Shown one piece after another: positions 6,459 to 13,321 of a DNA stretch of 13,739 bases. Made by a program: the position numbers and the translations under genes. This stretch comes from SpSt-583 sp034434015. GTDB lineage: Bacteria; Chloroflexota; Anaerolineae; Anaerolineales; UBA6663. The notes under the pieces are model-generated. The model did not search any database and was not told the DNA's origin. It saw only the letters and a list, made by a program, of their open reading frames with translations. The DNA lies in contig DAOUAB010000062.1 in assembly GCA_034434015.1 (NCBI GenBank), forward strand, positions 1 to 13,739. Reading direction: 5' to 3'. Positions within the stretch are counted from its first letter, which is position 1; the number at the start of each line of letters is the position of its first letter.

Positions 6459-7439
6459 TCAGGCGAACAGGGCGCTCCCCATGCGGGCCAGGGAGGCCGT
6501 GCCGCGCACCTCCGTCTCGTACAGCGGCACGGTGGCGCGCACCATCCCATCGAACTTGCGCCAGATGTCGTCCATGTAATGGTCCTGCATCGCCACCCGG
6601 TTGCGGACGAACTCGGGCGACTCCGGCTTGACCTGGGCCCGGTCGATCAGCATATTGACGACGACCCCGCCCACCGGGATGCCGAAATCGTGGAACCAGC
6701 CGATGAAGCGGGTAATGACCGCAATCGGCAGCGCCTCCGGCAGCGTGACGAAGAAGAAGGCGGTCTGCTCCGGGTTGGTGAGCAGGTCGCGGGCATGCCC
6801 CATCCGGTCGCGGAAGGAGATCAGGTACTCCATCAGCGGGTCCTTCTCTTTCTTCTTCGTGAAGGAGAGCATCTCGCGCAGGCTGCGCGCCTCTTCACGG
6901 CTCTTGAGCATCTTGTTGACCCACAGGGAATACACCTTCGACATGCCGAGCAGCCGCCGGGCGTTGGCGGTCGGCGCCGTGTCGAACACGTAGGCGTCGT
7001 ACTCGGCTTTGAACATCAGGTCGATCATGTTCTCGAACATGGCCGACTCCTCGAAAGCCGGGTTCATCGTGGCCGACTCGACGAAGTCCTCGGCCTTGGT
7101 GGAGATGTCGGCGAATTTGAGAAACCACTGGATTTTCTCGCGGATTTCCACCTTGCTGCGCTCGATGGTGTCCTTGGTGTCGATCTCGTAGGCCCACAGG
7201 TTGGGCACGCCGGCCACCGCCGTGTGCTGGCCGAACACATCCTGCCCCAGCAGCCCGGACAGGCTGTGGACGGGGTTGGTGGACGCCAGCAGCGTGCGTT
7301 TGCCCTGCCCGGCCAGCCATTGGGCGGTGACGCCCGCCGAGACGGTCTTGCCCACGCCGCCTTTGCCGCCGAAAAACACGAAGCGGAGGTCCGGGTGCGC
7401 GGTGAAGTACTGGCGCATGGAAGTTTCGATCTGTCCCAT
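6459..7439 (-). CDS. Get3/ArsA-like ATPase a (Asp-to-Asn in switch I)
   Basis: A 326-residue SIMIBI-class ATPase of the Get3/ArsA family. The deviant Walker A is intact (GGKGGVGKT, residues 24-32). Switch I reads STNPVHSLSG where Get3 has STDPAH, putting N55 at the catalytic Asp (yeast Get3 D57). The A-loop FDTAPTANARRLL (152-164) is well conserved. It has no cysteines, so neither the Get3 zinc CxxC nor the ArsA arsenite-binding Cys residues exist. A charged helical region, KSREEARSLREML, lies where client-binding helices sit in Get3. The start at ATG 7439 has AAAGG 7 bases upstream; an in-frame GTG at 7466 overlapping the previous stop is the alternative. It probably partners ATPase b. Confidence 0.88.
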   Translation of the reverse strand: MGQIETSMRQYFTAHPDLRFVFFGGKGGVGKTVSAGVTAQWLAGQGKRTLLASTNPVHSLSGLLGQDVFGQHTAVAGVPNLWAYEIDTKDTIERSKVEIREKIQWFLKFADISTKAEDFVESATMNPAFEESAMFENMIDLMFKAEYDAYVFDTAPTANARRLLGMSKVYSLWVNKMLKSREEARSLREMLSFTKKKEKDPLMEYLISFRDRMGHARDLLTNPEQTAFFFVTLPEALPIAVITRFIGWFHDFGIPVGGVVVNMLIDRAQVKPESPEFVRNRVAMQDHYMDDIWRKFDGMVRATVPLYETEVRGTASLARMGSALFA

Positions 7440-7462
7440 GATGTGACCTTTCGCAAGCCTCG

Positions 7463-8437
7463 TCACGCCGCGTACATGATCCCGGCCAGCTTCTCAATCA
7501 TCGCCAGGCCGGTCACGTCGCGCTCCATCTCGGGGACGTGCGCGCGAACCTGGTCGCCGAGTTCCTGCCGAATCCGGTTCAGGTGCCGGTCCTGCATCTC
7601 GATCCGGTGGCGCAAATACGGCGGGATGTCCTGGTTCAGCAGTTCGCGCGGCACGACGCGGTTGACGACATAGCCGGCAATGGGCACGTCGAAGGCCGCG
7701 AACAGCTTGGCGGCCTTCTGCGTGTCGAGAATAATCATCTCCTCGGGCACCACGACGAAGAAGAAGGCCGTTTTCTGGCGGTCGGTCAGGATGCGGCTGG
7801 AGGCGTTGATCCGGTTCTTGATGTAGGTCAGCTCGCCGAGGATGTGGTCCTCCTCGGTCTGTTTCTCCTGCTTGAGCCGCGAGACCATCTCTTCGTATTC
7901 GCGCATCTCCTCGCGCAGCTTGGTGATGCGGTTGATCCACTCGTCGTAGACCTTGGCCATGCTCAGATAATAAAGCGCGTGACCGAGCGGCACCAGGTCG
8001 TAGATGTAGTAGTCGTAGTCGCCTTTCACGACGATGTCCACGACGGCGTCGAAGATGGCGCTCTCTTCCATGGCCGGCTCGGCGCTGGCCGCCTGGATGT
8101 ATTGTTCGATCTCGTCCGGCACCGCGTCGAAGCCGTACATGTCCAGGATTTTCTGCCGGATTTCCCCCTGGTAGGCGCGGATGTGGCTGTCGGCGTCGAT
8201 CTCCTGCGCCCACAGATTCTCTTTGATCTTCACCGGCCCCTTGCCGAAGATGTTCTGCTCGAAGATGTCGGACAGGCTGGCCTGCGGGTCTACCGAGAAG
8301 ACCAGCACTTTCTTGCCCTGCGAGGCGAGCCAGAAGGCCGTCGCGGCCGAGAAGGTGGTCTTCCCCAGTCCGCCCTTGCCGCCGAACATGACGTAGCGCT
8401 GGTCCGGGTTCTTGAGAAAGGTCTCTTTGAGTGACAT
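7463..8437 (-). CDS. Get3/ArsA-like ATPase b (altered A-loop)
   Basis: A 324-residue Get3/ArsA-family ATPase. Walker A is GGKGGLGKT (19-27) and switch I is SVDPQASLSD with catalytic D50 retained. The A-loop reads YDLVPLGHALYYL (146-158) where the family has FDTAPTGHTLR: both Thr are lost and the Arg is replaced. It contains no cysteines, so arsenic export is unlikely. A long charged segment, residues about 165-200 (KLREEMREYEEMVSRLKQEK), predicts a coiled-coil or client-binding helical arm. The start at 8437 has GGAG about 6 bases upstream. It and ATPase a share blocks such as 'KVY..W.N..', 'TAFFFV..PE' and 'R..MQD', so they are paralogues. Confidence 0.88.
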   Translation of the reverse strand: MSLKETFLKNPDQRYVMFGGKGGLGKTTFSAATAFWLASQGKKVLVFSVDPQASLSDIFEQNIFGKGPVKIKENLWAQEIDADSHIRAYQGEIRQKILDMYGFDAVPDEIEQYIQAASAEPAMEESAIFDAVVDIVVKGDYDYYIYDLVPLGHALYYLSMAKVYDEWINRITKLREEMREYEEMVSRLKQEKQTEEDHILGELTYIKNRINASSRILTDRQKTAFFFVVVPEEMIILDTQKAAKLFAAFDVPIAGYVVNRVVPRELLNQDIPPYLRHRIEMQDRHLNRIRQELGDQVRAHVPEMERDVTGLAMIEKLAGIMYAA

Positions 8438-8456
8438 GAGCGCTCCGCTTGGCGCT

Positions 8457-8477
8457 AGCGGCTAACCGCCAGCCGCT
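8457..8477. repeat. Hairpin between small protein B and ATPase b genes
   Basis: AGCGGCT/AGCCGCT form a perfect 7-bp stem with a 7-base loop, directly after the small protein B stop and before the ATPase b ribosome binding site. No T-run follows, so mRNA processing or stability is more likely than termination. Confidence 0.4.
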
Positions 8478-8478
8478 C

Positions 8479-8751
8479 CTAGAACATCGCGTCCGAGACG
8501 TCTTTTTCGCGCAGCATGCGCCGCTTCCAGGTGGCGATCTGCGGCACGACGTAGGGCAGCAGGCGCAGGCTGTAATACGGCGGCAGGATGGGGATGCCCA
8601 GCAAGTCGCCCATGGTGATCAGGATGAACAGGTGCTCCATGCTGGCGCGGGTGCGCACCGCATAACGGCTCATGTCGTGCGCCGCCATGCCGTAAATGAT
8701 TTCCTTGAGATTCTGCAATACGCCTTTTTTAGGTCTGGGTTCGTCGGGCAT
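8479..8751 (-). CDS. Small hydrophobic protein B of the ArsA-like cluster
   Basis: A 90-residue paralogue of proteins A and C. The N-terminus is polar and basic (MPDEPRPKKG). An amphipathic stretch follows, then the hydrophobic core HLFILITMGDLLGIPILPPY at residues 40-59, the segment YSLRLLPYVVPQI, and the basic end WKRRMLREKD. The ATG at 8751 has a good ribosome binding site (GAGAGGCG). It lies 41 bases before ATPase b and 49 bases after protein C. Its core coding DNA is nearly identical to that of gene C over 69 bases. Function unknown; membrane association and partnership with the ATPases are inferred from hydrophobicity and gene order. Confidence 0.8.
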   Translation of the reverse strand: MPDEPRPKKGVLQNLKEIIYGMAAHDMSRYAVRTRASMEHLFILITMGDLLGIPILPPYYSLRLLPYVVPQIATWKRRMLREKDVSDAMF

Positions 8752-8929
8752 GGTCGCCTCTCGGGGTGGGGATGGGTTGGCGGTGGCCGGCGGCAGCGAA
8801 TCACAACCCGTGCAGGTGGTAATCGTGCTCGTCGGTGAACTCCTTCTCGCGCAGGACGCGCCGCTTCCAGGCGGCGATCTGCGGCACGACGTAGGGCAGC
8901 AGGCGCAGGCTGTAATACGGCGGCAGGAT
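8521..8929. repeat. 69-bp direct repeat within small genes B and C
   Basis: Positions 8521-8589 and 8861-8929 are identical except for one base (8532 versus 8872). The repeat covers the coding region of the shared PPYYSLRLLPYVVPQI core. DNA outside it is much more divergent, and gene A is diverged throughout. This fits recent duplication with gene conversion of the core. Confidence 0.8.
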
Positions 8930-9115
8930 CGGCACGCCGATCATGTCGCCGACGGTCGCCAGCATGAACAGGCTCTCCAGGCTGGCGCGCATCTCCAGGG
9001 AGTGATGCGCGAACTCATAGCCGAACATGCCGAACAGGAACTCGCGCAGCCCCGTCAGCCAGCTCGGGCGGGCTGACCGGCGGTCGGGGTGTGGCGCATA
9101 CGACGGCGCGGACAT
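8801..9115 (-). CDS. Small hydrophobic protein C of the ArsA-like cluster
   Basis: A 104-residue paralogue and first gene of the minus-strand cluster. It shares the core GDMIGVPILPPYYSLRLLP and WKRRVLREKE with A and B. It differs by a longer polar N-terminus with several Pro and Arg, and by a C-terminal extension rich in His and Asp (DEHDYHLHGL) that could bind metal. The true start is ATG 9115, with AGAGGA upstream; the open frame extends to 9826, but that part lies opposite the gene at 9179-9841. The 63 bases before it also serve the divergent gene. Function unknown; the extension may distinguish its role from those of A and B. Confidence 0.78.
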   Translation of the reverse strand: MSAPSYAPHPDRRSARPSWLTGLREFLFGMFGYEFAHHSLEMRASLESLFMLATVGDMIGVPILPPYYSLRLLPYVVPQIAAWKRRVLREKEFTDEHDYHLHGL

Positions 9116-9144
9116 TGGCGTTCCTCTTGGGTTGGGTTTACAAT
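9115..9144 (+). promoter_or_regulatory. Promoter for the 9179 gene
   Basis: TTGGCG at 9115-9120 and TACAAT at 9139-9144 are separated by 18 bases, ahead of the ATG at 9179. The -35 box overlaps the start of the divergent small gene C, so expression of the two directions may be linked. Confidence 0.45.
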
Positions 9145-9178
9145 CACCGCCGACCCCAATCATACCCGAAGACGACCC

Positions 9179-9841
9179 ATGGATGCGTCTCAGGCCCTGC
9201 TCTTTTTTCTCGTCGCCGTGGTCATGGGTTGGTTTGCCCTCGGCGTGGTCTGGAACATTCGGCGCGGCAATGCCGTGCTGAAGTGGATGCAGGCCGGGCT
9301 GCCGCGCCTGGGCGAAAAGACGACCCTGCGCTGGCTGGGCTCGTCGGTGGTCGCGCTGACCATCGGCCAGGCCAAACCGCCGTTTCGCCGGGTCGAGCTG
9401 TTGCTGGTCCTGGAGCCGCGCGACGTGCCCTGGTTCTGGCTGGCCGCCCGCCGGCAAGGGCGGCGGGACACGCTCATCGTGCGCGGCCAGATCACCCACC
9501 CGCCGCCCTATGAATTCGATTGCCTGGCCCCCGGCAGCTGGAGCGAACAGGAAGCCCGGGGCCGCAGCGAAACCCGGCAGTGGGAACAGGAGCCTCTGGG
9601 CGACGGGGCGTACTTCCGCGCCCCGTCGCCCTCCCGGCCGCTGTCCCGGCCGTTGGCGCCGGCCCTGCTGGAGGCCGCGCGGCGCGTTCAACCGATGGTC
9701 TGGCGGCTCTCCTCGCGCCGGGAATATCCCCAGCTGGAACTGCATGTGCCTCTGCCCGACCCTCGCCAGGCGGAGGCCGCTCAGGTTTTCAACGCGCTGC
9801 GGGCGCTGGCCGAGCAGATGGGCCAACGTACCTCGCCCTAA
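9179..9841 (+). CDS. Membrane-anchored protein of unknown function
   Basis: A 220-residue protein with one N-terminal membrane segment (residues about 6-26, ALLFFLVAVVMGWFALGVV) followed by a basic NIRRGN, so the rest is probably cytoplasmic. The soluble part (about 35-215) has alternating hydrophobic strands (RRVELLLVLEPRDVPWFW, EYPQLELHVPLPDP) and proline-rich loops. No catalytic motif is recognised. The ATG at 9179 is used because the membrane helix begins at once; the open frame reaches back to 9089 across the promoter region. It is divergent from the ArsA-like cluster and separated from it by 63 bases, so a link to that system is possible but is inference. Confidence 0.75.
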   Translation: MDASQALLFFLVAVVMGWFALGVVWNIRRGNAVLKWMQAGLPRLGEKTTLRWLGSSVVALTIGQAKPPFRRVELLLVLEPRDVPWFWLAARRQGRRDTLIVRGQITHPPPYEFDCLAPGSWSEQEARGRSETRQWEQEPLGDGAYFRAPSPSRPLSRPLAPALLEAARRVQPMVWRLSSRREYPQLELHVPLPDPRQAEAAQVFNALRALAEQMGQRTSP

Positions 9842-9849
9842 CCTCCCGA

Positions 9850-9900
9850 CCCTCTTCCCCTCGCCTGCCAGGCGAGGGGAAGAGGGCGGCCGTCAGGCCG
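9850..9900. repeat. Intergenic palindromic repeat
   Basis: A perfect 17-bp stem (9850-9866 with 9870-9886) closes on a 3-base loop. A second hairpin, CGGCC/GGCCG (9887-9900), follows and then a purine-rich GGGGGAAGGGGG tract. Such C/T-rich then G/A-rich elements recur between genes in many GC-rich bacteria. Lying between convergent genes, it may also stop transcripts from both sides. Confidence 0.7.
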
Positions 9901-9916
9901 GGGGAAGGGGGTGAGG

Positions 9917-11833
9917 TCAATCCCCGGCTGGCGCCGGGCGGGCGGCCGGCCTTTCGCCCCGGCCATACCGCTGGTAAGCCTGCCAGCCGTCGTAACCGAT
10001 CATCAGCGCCGCCACAAACAGCAGGCCCGCCACCACGATCATCGCCCACGCGCCCGCCACGGGCAGCGCGCCGAGGGCCGGCCGCGTGGCGATGGTGACA
10101 TACAGGTTGCGGGCGGTGACCAGCGTCGCGGCCAGCGTGGTGACATACATGAACAGCATCGGCCACAACGCGTAGGCCGGGTTGCGCTTCTCGCTCTTCA
10201 GCCAGACGGTCACCAGCAGCAGGCTCAGCGCCGCCATCAACTGGTTGGAGGCGCCGAACAACTGCCACAGGTAGACCCAGGTGCCCGTCAGCACCAGCGC
10301 CAGCGTCAGCAGCATCGAGATAATGCTGGAGACGTGCATGTTCTTCACCGCCGGCACCGTCTCGCCGACCCACTCCGTCAGCGTCACGCGCATGACGCGG
10401 AAGACCAGCTGCACCACCGTCAGCACGATCACGACGAACGCGCCGAAGCCGAGCGCCCGGCCGAAATCTTCGGGCAGAGCGCCGAAGGTCCCGGCGTAGA
10501 GGAGCTTGCCGACGCCGGCCGCGAAGCGTCCGCCGCCGCCGCCCGCGCCGGCGATGGACACCGCCACCAGCGAGAGCAGGGCCAGGGTGTTCTCGGAGAA
10601 CATGGCGCCGCCGCCCACCGGCAGCGCGTCGGTCTCGTATTCCAGTTGCCGGGCCGTGCCCACCGAGCCGAAGAGGGCGTGCCAGCCCGAGATCGCGCCG
10701 CAGGCGATGGTGACGAACAGCATCGGCCAGATCGGCTGCCAGGCCTTGGTCGGGTCCAGGACGAACCCCAGGTCCTTCGTCGCCGCCAGGGCGAAGTCCC
10801 CGATGCGCGCGCCGCTCGCGTCGGTGATGCCCGTGATCGGCGCCAGCAGGGCGCCGATGGCGCTCAGCACGATGGTGATGAGCGTGATCCAGAAGCCGAT
10901 GTAGTTGACCGGTTGGGCGAAGCGCCAGATCGGCAAGTTGGCGCCCAGGTACGAGAAGACGAACAGGAACAGCACCCAGAACAGGTAGGAGGGCAGGGTG
11001 CTGATCAGGCCGGTGGCCGGGTCATAGACGGCCGTCTTGGGCCGCGTGCCGTCCGCGCCCGGCGCCGGGATGCGCGGGTCGGCGGCCGTCGGATCGGACA
11101 CGGTGTACAACGCCTGGCCGCCGGTGAGGCTGTTGATGGCGCTGTTCAACCCGGCGACGGCCTGGCCCACCGGTCCCTGGACGAGCTGGCCCTGCTCATT
11201 GCGCGTCTGGCCGAACGGGCCGAGAATCATCGCGCCGAGGGTCACCAGCACGACGATGGCCGTGGTCAACGGCAGGCTCATCTTCCACTTGTACAGCATC
11301 TGGCTGGCGACCAGGCCCATCACGGCCAGCATGAAGATGCCAAAGGGCACGTCCGGAAAGGCGGCCAGGATGGCGGCCAGGATGCCGACGAAGGCGCCGG
11401 CCACCAGCAGCAGGTAGAAGAAGATGAACACAAACAGGATCGTGCGCGTGCGCGGCGCGATCAGTTTGTGCGCGATGGCGCTCATGCTGTTGCCGTCGTT
11501 GCGCACCGAGACCATGATGGCGCTGTAGTCGCTGGCCCACCCGATGAACGAGACCCCCAGGATGAGCCACAGGATCGCCGGGAGCCAGCCCCACAGGTTG
11601 GCGGCCGTGATCACGCCGACGATTGGCCCGGCGGCGGCGATCGACTTGAAATGGTAACCGTAGAGCACGTTGCGGCTGGCCGGCATGAAGTCCACGCCGT
11701 CCATGTACAGCTTGGCCGGGGTCGCCCTTTTCTCGCTGGTCTGGATGACCTCCCGGTCAATGCGCTTCGCGTAGAAATTGTAGGCCAGGTAAATGACGAT
11801 CGCCCCGATAACGACAACCCATAGCGTGTTCAT
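9917..11833 (-). CDS. cstA: Carbon starvation protein A family permease
   Basis: A 638-residue, multi-pass inner-membrane protein of the CstA family, known in enteric bacteria as a peptide/pyruvate uptake transporter induced in starvation. Family features: the N-terminal helix and YxxFYAKxID segment, then TPAKLYMDGVDFMPA, then YGYHFKSIAAAGPIVGVIT, then GWASDYSAIMVSVRNDG. Many hydrophobic helices follow, ending in a basic tail. A loop of about 75 polar residues (roughly 225-300, rich in Asp, Pro and Gly) separates two helix groups. Length is slightly below the E. coli protein. The ATG at 11833 has GGAGGA 6 bases upstream. It stands alone, with no two-component regulator beside it in the window. 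Confidence 0.93.
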   Translation of the reverse strand: MNTLWVVVIGAIVIYLAYNFYAKRIDREVIQTSEKRATPAKLYMDGVDFMPASRNVLYGYHFKSIAAAGPIVGVITAANLWGWLPAILWLILGVSFIGWASDYSAIMVSVRNDGNSMSAIAHKLIAPRTRTILFVFIFFYLLLVAGAFVGILAAILAAFPDVPFGIFMLAVMGLVASQMLYKWKMSLPLTTAIVVLVTLGAMILGPFGQTRNEQGQLVQGPVGQAVAGLNSAINSLTGGQALYTVSDPTAADPRIPAPGADGTRPKTAVYDPATGLISTLPSYLFWVLFLFVFSYLGANLPIWRFAQPVNYIGFWITLITIVLSAIGALLAPITGITDASGARIGDFALAATKDLGFVLDPTKAWQPIWPMLFVTIACGAISGWHALFGSVGTARQLEYETDALPVGGGAMFSENTLALLSLVAVSIAGAGGGGGRFAAGVGKLLYAGTFGALPEDFGRALGFGAFVVIVLTVVQLVFRVMRVTLTEWVGETVPAVKNMHVSSIISMLLTLALVLTGTWVYLWQLFGASNQLMAALSLLLVTVWLKSEKRNPAYALWPMLFMYVTTLAATLVTARNLYVTIATRPALGALPVAGAWAMIVVAGLLFVAALMIGYDGWQAYQRYGRGERPAARPAPAGD

Positions 11834-11936
11834 GATTGTCCTCCGAGTGAACGGGCGTCAAGAGGCCGGTGGGTTGTGGTCGGAAAACAGGATGTTGGCT
11901 GTGCTCAGGCGCCTCCTTTCCAGGCCGGACTGCGCT

Positions 11937-12326
11937 TCAGGCCGGGACCCGTTCGGCCTGCCGGGCGATCTCCGCTTCGGCCGCCGCGAAATCGGCCCCC
12001 ACAAACCGCCGCCCCCCGACGATCACCGCCGGGTAGCGCGTCAGCCCATGCCGGACGCTTTTCCACAAGCCCTGGATGGAGACGGCGTCAATCACCCGGA
12101 TCACGACCCGGTCGCAGTGTTCGCGGAGCAGGCGGCGGACCCAGTCTGAGACCGCCTGATAGTCTTGTTGCAGGTCGGGCGGCAGCGCGCTGCGCACCTG
12201 TTCGGCGTGGAGGCCCTGGCTGAACCCGGTCTGCTGCCAGACGACCTCGCAGTGCGTACAGTGATAGAACGCCGTCGGGGCGTAGGCCACGATCTCCACC
12301 CGCAGCGGTTGGCCCTTGCGGCTCAT
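11937..12326 (-). CDS. Small thioredoxin-fold protein with CxxC
   Basis: A 129-residue protein. The first strand (LRVEIVAYAPTAFYHCTHC) leads into C23-T-H-C26, and the family's cis-proline region is visible at RYPAVIVGGRRFVG (P99). This layout matches thioredoxin/glutaredoxin-like folds, but the middle section (residues 30-80) is unlike classical thioredoxin, so the exact subfamily is uncertain. The chosen ATG 12326 overlaps the stop of the upstream reductase gene as ATGA; the longer frame to 12368 is within that gene. A redox or metal-thiol role in the cytoplasm is likely, and the coupling with the ketopantoate reductase-like gene is unexplained. Confidence 0.75.
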   Translation of the reverse strand: MSRKGQPLRVEIVAYAPTAFYHCTHCEVVWQQTGFSQGLHAEQVRSALPPDLQQDYQAVSDWVRRLLREHCDRVVIRVIDAVSIQGLWKSVRHGLTRYPAVIVGGRRFVGADFAAAEAEIARQAERVPA

Positions 12327-13255
12327 GACCGTTCGCCGGCCGCCATGGAGTCCACCACCTTCAGACACGTCCAGAAGAACTCATGCGCGGGCGTGGGCAC
12401 CCCCAGCGCGCGCCCGGCGCGCACGACGGCCCCGTTGATCGCCTCGTGCTCCAGGCGCCGCCCGGCGATGACGTCGCGCTGCATGGAGGTGGTGGCCCCC
12501 GGGTCAAGCCCGTCCACCAGGGCCAGCGTCTTGTCGACGACGTCCGCGTCCAGCGGAACGCCGCGGGCCCGCGCCACGGCCTCAATCTCCTGCATGGCCT
12601 GCCTCAAAAGCAAACGTGACTCGGCGCAGGCCCGGACGGGTCCGGCTGGGGCGCGAGTCACGCTCGTGATTCCGCTGAACGAGGCGATAAACAGGAGCTT
12701 CGTCCATAGGATCTTCTCGATTTGATCCGTTACTTCGACGGTAAACCCGCTCTGGGCGAGCGCGTCGCGGATGGCCTGGACCCGGCCGGTCCTCTGGCCG
12801 TCCAGTTCGCCGATCACCATCCGCCGGAGCTGGCTTTCCTGCCGGATGACGCCCGGCTCGACCACCGCCGAAACGATCCAGACGGCCCCGCCCAGAACGG
12901 CCTCACGCCCGTACACGTCGCCGAGCCGGGACGCACTCTCAACTCCATTTTGCAAAGGCAGTACGGCCGTATGCGGGCCGACGAGAGGGCGGGACATCTC
13001 TGCGGCCTCAGCTATATCATACGTTTTTACGGCGAAGATTGTCAAATTCACCGGGCCGACTTCGGCGGGCCGGTCGGTGGCCTGCACGGGGTCAATCACA
13101 AAGTCCCCATGCACACTCTGAATTCTCAGGCCGTGGGCGCGCATGGCCTGCAGATGCGCCCCGCGGGCGATCAGGGTGACGTCATGCCCGGCGCGGGCGA
13201 GCGTTCCCCCCAGATAGCCGCCCACACCGCCGGCCCCAACTATGGCGATTTTCAT
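12323..13255 (-). CDS. 2-dehydropantoate 2-reductase (ApbA/PanE family)
   Basis: A 310-residue NADPH-dependent reductase. The N-terminal Rossmann motif is GAGGVG (7-12), with K77 and N103 (LQNG) in the usual substrate-side positions. The catalytic Lys is K186 (LWTKLL) and the C-terminal signature SMQRDVIAGRRLEHEAING carries E269 and N274, followed by GVPTP. The family reduces ketopantoate to pantoate in coenzyme A synthesis, but paralogues act on other 2-keto acids. The segment after K186, normally Asn-rich, reads FIASFSG, so substrate choice may differ. ATG 13255 is preferred because the Rossmann strand begins immediately; an in-frame GTG at 13273 is possible. It is coupled to the CxxC protein gene. 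Confidence 0.88.
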   Translation of the reverse strand: MKIAIVGAGGVGGYLGGTLARAGHDVTLIARGAHLQAMRAHGLRIQSVHGDFVIDPVQATDRPAEVGPVNLTIFAVKTYDIAEAAEMSRPLVGPHTAVLPLQNGVESASRLGDVYGREAVLGGAVWIVSAVVEPGVIRQESQLRRMVIGELDGQRTGRVQAIRDALAQSGFTVEVTDQIEKILWTKLLFIASFSGITSVTRAPAGPVRACAESRLLLRQAMQEIEAVARARGVPLDADVVDKTLALVDGLDPGATTSMQRDVIAGRRLEHEAINGAVVRAGRALGVPTPAHEFFWTCLKVVDSMAAGERS

Positions 13256-13321
13256 ATTTGGAGGTTCTCCCACAATGCTAAAACCCCGCCGGCGTCTTAG
13301 GGATGCTGGCCGGCGCGCCGA

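Noticed and set aside
6579..8434. Plus-strand reading frames opposite the two ATPase genes
   Set aside because: Antisense shadows; the minus strand carries clear P-loop ATPase motifs.
6459..8437. Arsenite efflux (ArsA) operon
   Set aside because: Both ATPases lack all cysteines needed for arsenite binding, and no arsB, arsR or arsC is present.
9911..11824. Long plus-strand reading frame opposite cstA
   Set aside because: Its translation is rich in His, Gln, Arg and Asp with no domain pattern, as expected for the antisense of a GC-rich membrane protein gene.
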